Below, piece by piece: positions 10,101 through 18,919 of a DNA stretch of 64,000 nt. Numbering within the stretch: the stretch's first letter is position 1; each line of letters opens with the position of its first letter. The DNA is from AP-15 sp963775875 (GTDB taxonomy: Bacteria; Pseudomonadota; Alphaproteobacteria; ATCC43930; CGMCC-115725), in assembly GCA_963775875.1 (NCBI GenBank), contig CAVZKP010000029.1, forward strand, positions 1-64,000, in the 5' to 3' direction. The translations under genes were made by a program, and so were the position numbers. The notes under the pieces were generated by a model. The model had not been told where the DNA came from. It was given only the letters and a program-made list of their open reading frames with translations, and made no database searches.

Positions 10101-10231
10101 TGCAGGCATTGATCGAACGTTTCGACGATCCCGCGACCCCTTATCTCGCGGCGCCGGTTCAGGAATGGGAGCCACGCTTTTCCGATTATCGCCATCTCGA
10201 ACGGGTCGACCGCAGCGAGGCCGAGGAATGA
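7190..10231 (+). CDS. addB: Double-strand break repair protein AddB
   Basis: AddB is the non-motor subunit of the AddAB helicase-nuclease, which resects double-strand ends and loads RecA. It is a 1013-residue alphaproteobacterial-type AddB. The N-terminal ILLPTRRAVRALREAF and mid-region NEGTWPG are inactivated-helicase landmarks. The C-terminal RecB-type nuclease domain shows KADRIDRL and LLVDYKTGA with its catalytic D and K. GTG 7190 follows GAGGAG. The stop shares four bases (ATGA) with the start of addA, the usual stoichiometric coupling. Residues about 298-334 are an extra low-complexity stretch encoded by a palindromic insert, listed separately; the reading frame is preserved through it. 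Confidence 0.95.
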   Translation: MQPPRLYTIAPDRPFLATLAEALLATTGDDPLALSRITILLPTRRAVRALREAFLRTRPVGRAPGTPLLLPRMRPIGDLDSDELSLVEGVAGEGGLAVPPAIPEMRRQLLLTRLVLEWGSRRGRDPILPGQAAALAASLARFLDTVATEGASFARLAKLAPADLAEHWQIVRSFLEILPKSWPDILAAEGAIDPADRRNRLLAQQAAIWRRVPPRDPVIAAGLTGGIPAMTELIAVVAALDLGAVVLPGLDRLCDAARWAAIEGDEAHPQYLMASLLKALGLAPADIRDWDGTALARSTPGVESSPSRDAGECAEHGEAGEGSSLDASRSRRVRLITEAMRPANTTDAWRGLEPQTADALVGLSRYDCAGAHEEALTIALLLRRKLETPGATAALVTPDRALARRVAAELRRWDIEIDDSAGLPLNRTPPGVFLRLVLDLAASGLAPVPLLAALKHPLAAGGLAPVVFRDLTRALEAAILGPRPSPGFAGLRKALGLDIRLVRFADLLESCLGSLPNLLAVDAAPLARLVAAHVEAAERLAATDTEAGSARLWREAAGDTAARFCHELIDAAGDFPSLSGRHYPALFEALAAGVAVRPAYGRHPRLAIWGLVEARLQQADLVVLGGLNEGTWPGSATHDPWMSRQMRREFEIAVPERAIGIAAHDFTQGIAAPEVALTRAARSAGVPTVPSRWLLRFDTVLRAVGLDGALEPDAEVQAAGLLLDAAEYQPPPPPEPRPPLAARPRRLSVTQVETWLGDPYAIYARHILNLRALDELDADPGRADLGIRIHEALAEFVHRYPHELPGDAAERLLIIGRKAFGPVLSRPGAWAFWWPRFERIVRWLVAEEETHRVATVESSSECDGLLTLHGPGGPFELTAKADRIDRLTSGGFLLVDYKTGAVPTRRRIQAGFAPQLPLEGAILRDGSFGTLSGTVSGLEYWRLGGGDPAGERCLIDDGNPAALVDRAIGRLQALIERFDDPATPYLAAPVQEWEPRFSDYRHLERVDRSEAEE
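8081..8185. repeat. Palindromic repeat-like insert inside addB, in frame
   Basis: About 105 bases encode a Ser/Gly/Glu/Arg-rich stretch (about residues 298-332) not expected in AddB between the conserved WDGTA and VRLITEAMRPA. It contains a perfect hairpin CTCCCGC-gat-GCGGGAG (8107-8123) and outer inverted segments CACCCTC and GAGGGT. This looks like the small palindromic elements scattered in alphaproteobacterial genomes. The length is a multiple of three, so AddB remains open. Boundaries are approximate because no second copy is in the window. Confidence 0.5.
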
Positions 10232-13200
10232 GCGCTGCAGCGGAAACCGCGCGGCGGGCCGCGGGGCCACGCAGCTCGGTCTGGGTATCCGCCTCGGCCG
10301 GGACCGGCAAAACCACGGTGCTGACCGAGCGACTATTGCGGCTGATGCTCGACGGCACGGATCCGGCGCGGCTGTTGTGCCTGACCTTTACCCGCGCCGC
10401 CGCCGCCGAGATGGCGAACCGGCTCGACGCCGAACTCGCCCGCTGGGCCACGATGCCGCCCGGCGCGCTGACCCAGCGGCTGGTGGCGCTGACCGGGCAG
10501 TTCCCCGACGAAACCTCGATCGCTCGCGCACGCCAGCTTTTCGCCCGGGTTCTCGATACTCCGGGCGGGATCAAGATCGCGACGATCCACGCCTTCTGCC
10601 AGACCCTGCTGCGACGCTTTCCGCTCGAAGCTGGGGTGTCGCCGGAATTCGCCGTGATCGAGGAGCGCGGTGCTGGGGAGGCGCTGGCTGAGGCCGCCCA
10701 GAAGGTGATCCTCGCCGCACGCGACGGGCATGACCCGGCCCTCGCCGAGGCGCTCGCCATCGTCGCCGACCATGCTGCCGAGGAGCGCTTTGCGGTGCTG
10801 ATGGGGGCGCTTGCCAGCGAGCGCGGCAAGCTGCGCCGGGCCTTGGCCGAGGGCCATGCCGCCCTGCGCCAAAAGCTGTCGGCAGCGCTGGGCGTGTCAC
10901 TCGAGGCGACTGCCGAGAGCTTGACCGCCGAATTCTGCGCTGCCGGTGCTGGTGACGAAGCCGGATTGCGCGCCGCCGCCGCGGCCCTTGCCGCCGGGTC
11001 GCCCGCCGACTGCAAACGTGGTGCGGTGATCGCCGCTTGGTGCGCGCAGCCGCAACACCGAAGCGCGATGCTCGCAGCCTGCGCATGCGTCTATCTGACC
11101 GAGAAGGGCGAGGTTCGAGAAACGCTGATCACCAAACCCGCGGCCACCAAAGCCGTCTGCGATGCCAGAGCCATCCTCGCCGCGGAGGCCGAGCGGCTGC
11201 AAGGGCTGCGGGAGGCGCGGGCCGCGATAGCATTGCGCGAGGCGACCTGCGCCCTCGCCCGCCTCGGCGAGGCGCTATTGCACGCCTATGACGAAGGCAA
11301 AAGGCTCGCCGGCGCACTCGATTTCGACGATCTGGTGCTGGCCGCGCGCGACCTGTTGCGGCGCCCGGGGGTGGCGCCCTGGGTGTTGTTCAAGCTCGAC
11401 GGCGGTCTCGACCACATCCTGATCGACGAGGCGCAGGACACCAACCCCGAGCAATGGGAAATCGTGGCTGCGCTGGCCGAAGAATTCTTCGCCGGCGAGG
11501 GCGCGCGCGACCGGATCCGCACGGTCTTTGCCGTTGGCGACGCGAAACAGTCAATCTTCAGCTTTCAACGCGCCGACCCGCACACCTTTGCCCAGATGCG
11601 GCAGCATTTTCAGGAACGGGTGACCAACGCCAACCAGGATTGGCAGATCCTGCCGCTCGACATCTCGTTCCGCTCGACCGAACCGGTGCTGCGCGCCGTC
11701 GATGCGATCTTTCGCCAGCCCGCGGCGCGGGATGGGGTCGCGCTCGACAACAGCGAGATCCGCCATTTCGCCGCCCGGGCCGGGCATGCCGGGTTGGTCG
11801 AGCTGTGGCCGCCGGTCGTGCCGGAACCAGACGACGAACCCGATCCGGAGGCGTTGCCGGTCGCCCGACGCCGGGTGGTCGAACCTTATGCCCGGCTTGC
11901 CCGAGCCATCGCGGCCAGGATCAGGCATTGGCTCGACAGCGGAGAGCGGCTGGCGGCGCGCGGGCGCCCGCTGCGCCCCGGCGACATCATGGTGCTGGTG
12001 CGCCGTCGCGACCAATTCGTCGGCGAGTTGCTGCGTGCGCTCAAGCAAGCCCGCATCCCGGTCGCCGGCGCCGATCGCCTGGTCCTGACCGCACAATTGG
12101 CAGTACAGGATCTGGCCGCTCTCGGCCGGTTTCTGCTGTTCCCCGAGGATGATCTGACCCTCGCCACAGTGCTGAAAGGGCCGCTTTTCGATATTGACGA
12201 AAATGCTCTTTTCGATTTGTGCCACGGCCGCGGCAAGGAGAAATTGTGGAATCGGCTGCGCGCCCGCGCCGGGTCGGGCGCCGAACTGAGCCGCGCTGCC
12301 GAGCATCTTTCGGCGTGGCTGGCGCGGGTCGATTTCGTCCCGCCTTACGAGCTTTACGCCGAGATTCTCGGCGCCGAGGGCGGCCGGCAAGCCCTGCTCC
12401 GCCGGCTCGGCCCCGAGGCCGAAGACCCGATCGAGGAATTCCTCGGGCTGGCGCTCGCCTACGAGCGCGAGCATGTGCCGTCATTGCAAGGCTTTCTGCG
12501 TTGGCTCGTCGCCGGCGATACCGAGGTCAAGCGCGATTTCGCCGCGCGCCGCCGCGACGAGGTCCGTATCCTGACGGTACACGGCGCCAAGGGGCTCGAA
12601 GCGCCGGTCGTCTTTCTGCCGGATACGATGGCCGTGCCGGATCAAAAGGTGGCGCTGCTGTGGACCGAGCCTGGCGAATTGCCGCTGTGGAAGCCTCCGG
12701 GCGATCACATCGCCGCGTTCTACCGCGCCGAAAAGACCGCCTGGCGCGATCGCCAGCTGGAGGAATATCGCCGCCTGCTCTATGTCGGCCTGACCCGGGC
12801 GCAGGACCGACTCTATATCTGCGGCTGGCAGACCCGCCGGGCGCCGTCGGAGGTCTGCTGGCACACCCTCTGTCGGGCCGGGCTCGCTGGAACTGCCCAA
12901 CCCTTCGCCTTCGATATGACGGCGCTGATCGACGGTGACGGCTGGTTGGGCGAAGGACTGCGGCTGGAAAACGCGCAGACCGCGCCGCCACTCCGTGAAC
13001 CGGTTTTAGAAGAGGCGAGCGCAGCGGCGCTGCCGGCTTGGGCGACGGCGCCGCCGCCCAAAGAGCCCGACCCGCCGCGGCCATTGTTCCCGTCACGGCC
13101 GGACGGCGACGAGCCGCCGACCTTGTCGCCACTGGCGTTTGGCGGCCGCGATCGGTTTAAGCGCGGGCTGCTGGTCCATCGGCTGTTGCAGAGTCTACCC

Positions 13201-13644
13201 GAACTACCGCAAGCCGAACGCGACCCGGCGGCCCGGCGCTTTCTAGCATTACCGACCCACGGCCTCACCATCGACGAGCAGGACGAGATCTGCCACGAGA
13301 CTCTGGCGGTGCTTGGCCATTCCGACTTCGGGGCTCTGTTCGGCCCGGATTCGCAAGCCGAGGTACCGCTCGTGGGTCTCGTCGGTCGGCACGCGCTGTC
13401 AGGGCAGATCGACCGCCTCGTCGTCAGCCCCGACCAGGTGCTGATCGTCGACTACAAGACAACGCGCCCGGTGCCGGCGAGCGATGCCGAGGTAGCGCCG
13501 CTCTATCTACGCCAACTGGCGATCTATCGCGCCGCACTCGCCCGGATCTATCCCGGCCGCAACATTCGCTGCGCCCTTCTATGGACGCAAGGGCCGCTGC
13601 TGATGCCGATCAGTCCCGAGCGGCTCGCAGCACACCCGCCCTGA
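10228..13644 (+). CDS. addA: Double-strand break repair helicase AddA
   Basis: AddA is the UvrD/Rep-type motor and second nuclease of AddAB. The 1138-residue protein has Walker A SASAGTGKTT (lysine 28), motif II DEAQDTNPEQW, motif III VGDAKQSIFSFQRA, motif V VHGAKGLEAPVV and motif VI LLYVGLTRAQDRLY in order. The C-terminal nuclease domain carries IVDYKTTRPV. The start is the ATG overlapping the addB stop (10228-10231); the longer upstream frame is an overlap with addB and not credible. With AddB it forms a complete DNA-end-resection enzyme. Confidence 0.96.
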   Translation: MSAAAETARRAAGPRSSVWVSASAGTGKTTVLTERLLRLMLDGTDPARLLCLTFTRAAAAEMANRLDAELARWATMPPGALTQRLVALTGQFPDETSIARARQLFARVLDTPGGIKIATIHAFCQTLLRRFPLEAGVSPEFAVIEERGAGEALAEAAQKVILAARDGHDPALAEALAIVADHAAEERFAVLMGALASERGKLRRALAEGHAALRQKLSAALGVSLEATAESLTAEFCAAGAGDEAGLRAAAAALAAGSPADCKRGAVIAAWCAQPQHRSAMLAACACVYLTEKGEVRETLITKPAATKAVCDARAILAAEAERLQGLREARAAIALREATCALARLGEALLHAYDEGKRLAGALDFDDLVLAARDLLRRPGVAPWVLFKLDGGLDHILIDEAQDTNPEQWEIVAALAEEFFAGEGARDRIRTVFAVGDAKQSIFSFQRADPHTFAQMRQHFQERVTNANQDWQILPLDISFRSTEPVLRAVDAIFRQPAARDGVALDNSEIRHFAARAGHAGLVELWPPVVPEPDDEPDPEALPVARRRVVEPYARLARAIAARIRHWLDSGERLAARGRPLRPGDIMVLVRRRDQFVGELLRALKQARIPVAGADRLVLTAQLAVQDLAALGRFLLFPEDDLTLATVLKGPLFDIDENALFDLCHGRGKEKLWNRLRARAGSGAELSRAAEHLSAWLARVDFVPPYELYAEILGAEGGRQALLRRLGPEAEDPIEEFLGLALAYEREHVPSLQGFLRWLVAGDTEVKRDFAARRRDEVRILTVHGAKGLEAPVVFLPDTMAVPDQKVALLWTEPGELPLWKPPGDHIAAFYRAEKTAWRDRQLEEYRRLLYVGLTRAQDRLYICGWQTRRAPSEVCWHTLCRAGLAGTAQPFAFDMTALIDGDGWLGEGLRLENAQTAPPLREPVLEEASAAALPAWATAPPPKEPDPPRPLFPSRPDGDEPPTLSPLAFGGRDRFKRGLLVHRLLQSLPELPQAERDPAARRFLALPTHGLTIDEQDEICHETLAVLGHSDFGALFGPDSQAEVPLVGLVGRHALSGQIDRLVVSPDQVLIVDYKTTRPVPASDAEVAPLYLRQLAIYRAALARIYPGRNIRCALLWTQGPLLMPISPERLAAHPP

Positions 13645-13780
13645 CGCCAGCCGCGCGCTGCGCTCGATTCAAACCTTGATATCTTGGGGCAGCATCTTGA
13701 TGGCTAACCCCTCACCCAAGCGCCTTGCCCGAGATCGTCGCAAGCATCCACGCCCTGGTTCACCGGACCCAGCACCCGCC

Positions 13781-13808
13781 TTGACGCCGCTTTTTCACTA
13801 CCTCTAAT
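13781..13808 (+). promoter_or_regulatory. Candidate trxA promoter
   Basis: TTGACG (13781-13786), 16-base spacer, TCTAAT (13803-13808; five of six matches to TATAAT). It predicts a short leader before the trxA ATG at 13837 and argues against the upstream in-frame ATG at 13807, which lies inside the -10 region. Confidence 0.45.
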
Positions 13809-13836
13809 GTCTGAAGGGCCTTTTTGGAGAAAAGCA

Positions 13837-14157
13837 ATGAAGCCGACCGCCGTCACCGACAGCAGCTTCGATAAGGACGTGCTTCACGCCGAGGGGCCGG
13901 TTCTAGTCGATTTTTGGGCCGAATGGTGCGGCCCATGCAAGATGATCGCCCCGTTTCTCGAAGATCTTGCCGCCGACAAGGCCGGCAAGCTGAGCATTGC
14001 CAAGGTCAATATCGACGAGAACCCGCAATCGCCGATGAAATACGGTATCCGCAGCATCCCGACGATGATCCTGTTCAAAGCCGGCCAGGTTGCCGCCACC
14101 AAGATCGGGGCGCTGCCCAAGAGCAAGCTTTATGAATGGATCAACTCGGTACTGTGA
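13837..14157 (+). CDS. trxA: Thioredoxin
   Basis: A cytoplasmic dithiol-disulfide reductant for ribonucleotide reductase, PAPS reductase and general protein thiols. The 106-residue protein is full family length with active site WCGPC (residues 30-34), DFWAEW before it, and the cis-proline loop IPTMILF. The ATG at 13837 has GGAGA seven bases upstream; it follows addA after 192 bases and has its own candidate promoter, although addA-trxA adjacency is common in this group. The following 278 bases (14158-14435) show no gene, hairpin or repeat that I can support. Confidence 0.97.
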   Translation: MKPTAVTDSSFDKDVLHAEGPVLVDFWAEWCGPCKMIAPFLEDLAADKAGKLSIAKVNIDENPQSPMKYGIRSIPTMILFKAGQVAATKIGALPKSKLYEWINSVL

Positions 14158-14435
14158 TCGGCGGACATCCCAATTGGACCAGATTTGAGGGCGGCCCACC
14201 AAGCCGAACACCGAGTTAGAGGCTCGCCGGCGGTGATTGCCTACAAAAGATAAAATCGCAGACGCGGACTTGGCCTTTGCTCTGAAACTCGGCCATTTGC
14301 CGGCGCCTCGCTAGGCGTCGAGGTCGGCCGCCATTTCCTGTTCGGACAGAATGCCCCGCACGCTCTGATTGCTGTGTCGGGCTCTTCAATCAGGCCGCGC
14401 GCTTGCGAGCTAGAGCAGCGCCTCTGATCGGGCGG

Positions 14436-15383
14436 CTACAAATCCAATTCGAGAATCGGGGTCTTGGCGCGCGAGCAACAGATCAGGACATAGCGCCGGC
14501 GATCGTTGTCGGTGAGGATCTGGTCGCGATGGTCCGGCTCGCCGGCGAGGTAACGGGTCAGGCAGACGCCGCAATAGCCGAGTTCGCACGAAGCCTTGAC
14601 CGGGACATCGTGACGGCGCAGCACGTCGATGATGGTCTCGCGCGGCGGAATTTCATACTCGTCGCCGCTCTTTGTCAGCCTGACGCGGAACGCGCGGTCG
14701 TCGGTTAGTTGTTCCGGCGGCCGGGCGGCCGGGCCGGTGAAATATTCGCAATGCACGCTGCCGGCTGGCCAATGCGCCGCGGCGGCGGCAGCGGTGGCCA
14801 TCATGCCGGCCGGGCCGCAATAGTAGAGGTGGGTCCCTGGCTGCGGATCGCGCAATAACGCCGCGATATCGAGGCCCCGCGCCGGCACGCCGCCATCGTG
14901 ATGAAAGCAGACCTTCCCCTGTGCGGCGAGCAGGTCCAGTTCTTCGCGGAACGCGGTCGCCTCGGGCGAACGGGTGCAGTAATGCAGCAGAAACTCGGCG
15001 CCGCGGCGGCGCAACTCGGCGATCATCGCCATGATCGGGGTGATGCCGATGCCGCCGGCGAGGAACAGGTGCCGCTCGGCTTCCTCGGCGAGCGGAAAAT
15101 TATTGCGCGGCAGCGAAACCTCTACCGGGTCGCCGACATGCACCGCCTCATACAGCCGGCGCGAGCCCTCGCCGTCACGCTCCCGCAACACCGCGACGCA
15201 ATAATGTCGGCGCTCGGCCGGGTCGTTCCACAACGAATAGTCGCGCAGCAATCCGCTGCCAAGCCGCACCGCGATGTGCGATCCAGCCGTAAAGCGCGGC
15301 AGGTCGCGCCCGCGCGGATCGACGAACTCGTAGCCGTTGATCGCTTCGGCGAGATAGGTGATCGAGCGGACGCGCAACAGCAT
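14436..15383 (-). CDS. Oxygenase-type flavin/[2Fe-2S] reductase (phthalate dioxygenase reductase family)
   Basis: An electron-transfer reductase of the PDR/VanB family that passes NAD(P)H electrons through FMN to a 2Fe-2S centre and on to a Rieske oxygenase. The domain order fits: FMN-binding RDYSLWNDPAE near residues 47-57, nucleotide-binding GGIGITPIMAM near 109-119, and a C-terminal plant-type ferredoxin domain with CELGYCGVC plus a distal cysteine in LICCSR. Length (315 residues) is normal. No oxygenase component is nearby, so the substrate and partner are unknown. It is transcribed away from the cupin gene across a 133-base region containing an inverted repeat. Confidence 0.88.
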   Translation of the reverse strand: MLLRVRSITYLAEAINGYEFVDPRGRDLPRFTAGSHIAVRLGSGLLRDYSLWNDPAERRHYCVAVLRERDGEGSRRLYEAVHVGDPVEVSLPRNNFPLAEEAERHLFLAGGIGITPIMAMIAELRRRGAEFLLHYCTRSPEATAFREELDLLAAQGKVCFHHDGGVPARGLDIAALLRDPQPGTHLYYCGPAGMMATAAAAAAHWPAGSVHCEYFTGPAARPPEQLTDDRAFRVRLTKSGDEYEIPPRETIIDVLRRHDVPVKASCELGYCGVCLTRYLAGEPDHRDQILTDNDRRRYVLICCSRAKTPILELDL

Positions 15384-15434
15384 GTGAGGGTCTCCGCGCC
15401 GGGTGTCCCGACTATGCGCGCCTCGCGCCTCGGG

Positions 15435-15460
15435 CGCATCTGCCGATGTTGCAGATTGCG
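15435..15460. promoter_or_regulatory. Inverted repeat between divergent reductase and cupin genes
   Basis: ATCTGC (15438-15443) and GCAGAT (15451-15456) are perfect inverted arms with a seven-base spacer; the outer CGC/GCG extend the match with one extra base on the right. Its midpoint lies between the two divergent starts, the usual place for a shared operator. The regulator is unknown. Confidence 0.35.
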
Positions 15461-15516
15461 TATTTCCTGGGCGATGATCCGACGGCAGACACCCGCCTCA
15501 GCCGAGGAGATCGACG

Positions 15517-15993
15517 ATGCCGCTCAAATTGCGCCGGGTCGTGACCGGCCACGACGCCGACGGACATGCCATCGTCCAGATCGACGAGCTGGCGACAAAC
15601 CTGGCCGCCTCGCGGCCCGGCGCAACCGCCTGCGTCGTTTGGACGAGCGAGGGTTTTCCGGTCGACAATAACGGCGGCGAAGACCAAGGGCTGCGCCGCA
15701 CCGGCACGACCTTGGCGAACGGCACCGTGTTTCGCGTGCTCGAACTCGCGCCCGGTTCGGCCCCGCGCAACCATCGCACCGACTCGATTGATTACGCGGT
15801 CGTGATGTCGGGCGAAATCGATATGGAGCTCGACGACTCGAGCGTCCATCTAAAGGCGGGCGATGTGCTGGTGCAGCGCGGTACGATCCACAATTGGATC
15901 AACCGCGGGACCGAGCCCTGCGTCATCGCCTTTGTACTGATCGCCGCCAACCCGGTCACCGCCGGCGGCAAGATGCTGCACGCTCAAGGATAG
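15517..15993 (+). CDS. Cupin-domain protein
   Basis: A 158-residue single-domain cupin. The second half carries the barrel motifs: PRNHRTDSIDYAVVMSGEID fits motif 1 (G-x5-HxH-x3-4-E-x6-G) with H and D/E variants, and LKAGDVLVQRGTIHNWINRG fits motif 2. The first motif has only one of the two usual histidines (NHRTDS), so metal binding may be incomplete. The N-terminal VVTGHDADGHAIV resembles cupins found near aromatic or hydroxylation enzymes, in keeping with the divergent oxygenase reductase. No substrate can be assigned. ATG 15517 follows GAGGAGAT. Confidence 0.85.
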   Translation: MPLKLRRVVTGHDADGHAIVQIDELATNLAASRPGATACVVWTSEGFPVDNNGGEDQGLRRTGTTLANGTVFRVLELAPGSAPRNHRTDSIDYAVVMSGEIDMELDDSSVHLKAGDVLVQRGTIHNWINRGTEPCVIAFVLIAANPVTAGGKMLHAQG

Positions 15994-16012
15994 GTCGGTG
16001 GAAAGGGGAGCG

Positions 16013-16044
16013 GGCGGGGAGGCACGGGCCCCGCCTCCCCCGCC
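16013..16044. terminator. GC-rich hairpin between convergent genes
   Basis: GGCGGGGAGGC (16013-16023) pairs with GCCTCCCCCGCC (16033-16044) with one bulged C and a nine-base loop. It lies in the 157-base gap between the cupin gene (+) and treY (-), where a two-way terminator is expected. No T-run follows, so intrinsic termination is uncertain. Confidence 0.4.
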
Positions 16045-16150
16045 GACCCCCTGGGTGGACCGCCAGGGTAACCCGGGATCCCGCGGCTCGTACCCAAGCT
16101 CATGTTGATCCGACTATAGCCGGTTTCCCCAGCGCTGTGGCTAGACTGAA

Positions 16151-18919
16151 TCAGGCTTCCTCATCCCCGGTTTCCCCGATCAGCACCGAGACCGGGAAAT
16201 CGGCGAACAGGTCGGCGATCGCAACCCGATCATGTCCGTCGATCCGGCGGCCGGTGAACGTATCTTGCCAAGCGCCACCCGAAGGCAGCACGATCTGCGC
16301 AGCGCCCCAATCGGCAACCGCGCCGCCTCGGTAGAGCTGGTGCACGAGGCGCGGGACAACGACGATCAGCGAAATCCCTTGATGGCTGCGGATGAAAGCG
16401 CACAGATGAGCGCTCTGACCGCCCGCGGCCTCAATCGGCTGATAGCTGCCCGCAGCGAAGAGTTGCGGGTGGACGCCTCGCAATGCGAGTAGATGGCAGA
16501 TCACGAACAGCTTTTCGCGACCATCATGCCATTGTCGGGAGAGGTCGGTCGGCTGCATCGCCGCCATCTCGTCGAGCAGCGCGCGACGCATTCGCCAATC
16601 CACCGGTCGGCGATTGTCCGGATCGACGAGGCTGAAATCCCACAATTCTCCACCTTGATAGATGTCCGGCACGCCGGGCACGGTCAGCTTCAGCACCAGT
16701 TGGGCGAGCGCGGCGATCGCCCCCTCGCGGGCGAGCCCGGCGACGAAATCATGAAATTCGGCGAGGAACGGGTTCGGCCGCGACGCGTCGAGCACCGTGC
16801 GGACAAAGCGCTCGAGCGCCGCTTCGTACTCGGCATTGGGGTTGCTCCAGCTGGTTTCGAGCTTTCTCTCGCGGGCCGCCTTGGTCATATAGACCGCCAT
16901 CCGATTGGCGAGACCTTCGACCCCGGCGGAGTCGCTCGGCGCGAGATCGGCCGGCCAAGCTCCGAACAGGGCTTGATAAAACAGGTATTCGACATTGCGG
17001 TCGGGCACACTCTCGCCGTCGATCTCCGACCGGCGCGACCGGTTCAGTCGCATCCACTGAAAAACGCGGCGGCCCCAGTCGCGCGGTATTTCTGACAGAA
17101 GCGCGAGGCGGGCGCGGGCGTCCTCGCCGCGCTTGGTGTCGTGTGTCGCAGTCGTCACCATCGCTCGCGGCAATTGCTTTAGGCGCTGCTGCGCCAGGTG
17201 ATGAAAGGCCGCGACCGACATGCCGAAGCGGCGGGGATCGCCACCGACCTCGTTCAGCGCCAACAGCCGCACATAGCGGTAGAAGGCTGTGTCCTCGGCC
17301 GCCTTGGCCATTACCGGACCGGTCACCTGCTGAAAGTGCATCGCCGTGTGCAGTGCGCTACCGGGGCTCGGATCGTGCTCCGGTTCGGCAGCCTCGCCGG
17401 TCAGCACGCCCCGCAAAAAATCGAAGATGCTGGTATCGGCGCCTCGCCATCCTTTTCGCGCCTGACCAATCGCCCAGTCGATATAGCGGCGATCGTCGGC
17501 CGTGGCGCCCCGCGCCGAGACGTAGGTACGGTAGACCGGGAACGCGGCGACGACTTCCTCGAGCGCCGCCAGCATTCCGTTCAAGGTAAAGTCGCGGGTG
17601 CGCCAGTCGCGCATTGCCAGCTGGTGAAATTCGCGCGCGACCACGTTCATCTCGCTGGCAAGGTTGACCTGCATAATGCGCTTCTTGCAGGCATAGAGAA
17701 CATCGTCAAAGCTCTCGTCGCGCGGGGCGAACCGGCGATAGAGCCGCGTCATTGCCGCCTCACCTTCGGGATCGACAAAGATCGCCAGCACCTGGTTGAC
17801 GAAATCGTATCCGGTGGTGCCGGCGACCGGCCAATCCGGCAATATCTCGTAGCGTGCCAGGATCTTTTCGACGAGCACGTAAAGCGGCGCGACGCGTTGC
17901 TGCTGCAGCCGCTCGCAATAGCCCTGCGGATCGAACAGCCCGTCGATGTGGTCGATGCGCAGGCCATGCAGATCGTTGCGCTCGATCATGCCGAAGATCA
18001 GCCGGTGGGTTTCCTCGAACAGTTCGGGCAACTCCATCCGCAGCCCGGCCAGATCGTTGATGTTGAAGAAACGGCGGTAATTGATCTCCTCGGCCGCAAC
18101 TCGCCAATCGGCGATCCGGTAAGATTGGGCTTCCAGTAACCGGTGCAAGGCGCCAAAGCTGTCAGGCTTTCCAGGGCATCCGGTAAACCGTTGCAGCACC
18201 CCTTCGATCGCGCCGGCGACCGCTGGATCGCGGGCACGATCGGCCAAGCCCCGCTTCAGCTCGACCGCGCATTCGCGAGCCGCCGCCGCCGAGAGGTTCC
18301 CGATCGCCGCAAACTCGCGCGTCGATCTGGCCAGCAATTCCCCGCCTTCGCCGAGGATCGCCGCGTAAGAATGTGGCGAGATCGGAAAGCGATGATCGAA
18401 ATACCAGGCGCTGAAGCTTCCCTCACCCAAATCGAACCGCAAAGCGATCTCGCCTGCTTCGAGGATAACCCCGTATTGCCCGCCCAGAACCGGCAACAGC
18501 ACGCGGCCTTCAAGGTCGGCGCGAAGGGCATGCCAGTTGATGTCGAAATAGCGGGCGTATGGTGATTGCTCACCCCATTCCAGGACATCCAGCCACCAGG
18601 CGTTGTCGGCTCCGATCCCCATATGGTTCGGGACGAAATCGACGATCAGGCCCAGGCCGTGCGCCTGCAATGTTTCGGAGAGTGCGCGAAAATCCTCTTC
18701 GCTGCCGATTTCAGGGTTTAGCCGGTTGTGGTGAATGATGTCGTAACCATGAGTTGAGCCGGGCCGCGCCTCGGTAATCGGCGAGGCATAAACATGGCTG
18801 ATCCCCAGCGCGGCGAGATACGGCACCAGAGCCGTTGCGTCGCGAAAGGTGAAACCGCGGTGGAATTGCAAGCGGTAGGTAGCGCGGATTGGCGTCTCAT
18901 CCACGGGGCGCTCGTTCAT
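16151..18919 (-). CDS. treY: Maltooligosyltrehalose synthase TreY
   Basis: A GH13 enzyme that isomerises the reducing-end alpha-1,4 bond of maltodextrins to alpha,alpha-1,1, giving maltooligosyltrehalose for TreZ. It is 922 residues, full length for TreY. The N-terminus TYRLQFHRGFTF and HVYASPI are TreY hallmarks; VDFVPNHMG is region I, HGLRIDHIDGLFDP carries the nucleophile, YVLVEKIL the acid, and TATHDTKRGEDAR the third carboxylate with the TreY-specific tail. It is the last gene of the operon; its ATG overlaps the malQ stop by four bases. With TreZ it releases trehalose from glucan debranched by GlgX. Confidence 0.97.
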   Translation of the reverse strand: MNERPVDETPIRATYRLQFHRGFTFRDATALVPYLAALGISHVYASPITEARPGSTHGYDIIHHNRLNPEIGSEEDFRALSETLQAHGLGLIVDFVPNHMGIGADNAWWLDVLEWGEQSPYARYFDINWHALRADLEGRVLLPVLGGQYGVILEAGEIALRFDLGEGSFSAWYFDHRFPISPHSYAAILGEGGELLARSTREFAAIGNLSAAAARECAVELKRGLADRARDPAVAGAIEGVLQRFTGCPGKPDSFGALHRLLEAQSYRIADWRVAAEEINYRRFFNINDLAGLRMELPELFEETHRLIFGMIERNDLHGLRIDHIDGLFDPQGYCERLQQQRVAPLYVLVEKILARYEILPDWPVAGTTGYDFVNQVLAIFVDPEGEAAMTRLYRRFAPRDESFDDVLYACKKRIMQVNLASEMNVVAREFHQLAMRDWRTRDFTLNGMLAALEEVVAAFPVYRTYVSARGATADDRRYIDWAIGQARKGWRGADTSIFDFLRGVLTGEAAEPEHDPSPGSALHTAMHFQQVTGPVMAKAAEDTAFYRYVRLLALNEVGGDPRRFGMSVAAFHHLAQQRLKQLPRAMVTTATHDTKRGEDARARLALLSEIPRDWGRRVFQWMRLNRSRRSEIDGESVPDRNVEYLFYQALFGAWPADLAPSDSAGVEGLANRMAVYMTKAARERKLETSWSNPNAEYEAALERFVRTVLDASRPNPFLAEFHDFVAGLAREGAIAALAQLVLKLTVPGVPDIYQGGELWDFSLVDPDNRRPVDWRMRRALLDEMAAMQPTDLSRQWHDGREKLFVICHLLALRGVHPQLFAAGSYQPIEAAGGQSAHLCAFIRSHQGISLIVVVPRLVHQLYRGGAVADWGAAQIVLPSGGAWQDTFTGRRIDGHDRVAIADLFADFPVSVLIGETGDEEA

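Noticed and set aside
14158..14435. Possible transposase or gene remnant after trxA
   Set aside because: I read all frames by eye and found only short fragments (for example LSEQEMAADLDA on the minus strand) without a supportable match.
15498..15779. Minus-strand frames over the cupin gene
   Set aside because: Shadows of the cupin coding sequence, which has the clear motifs and ribosome site.
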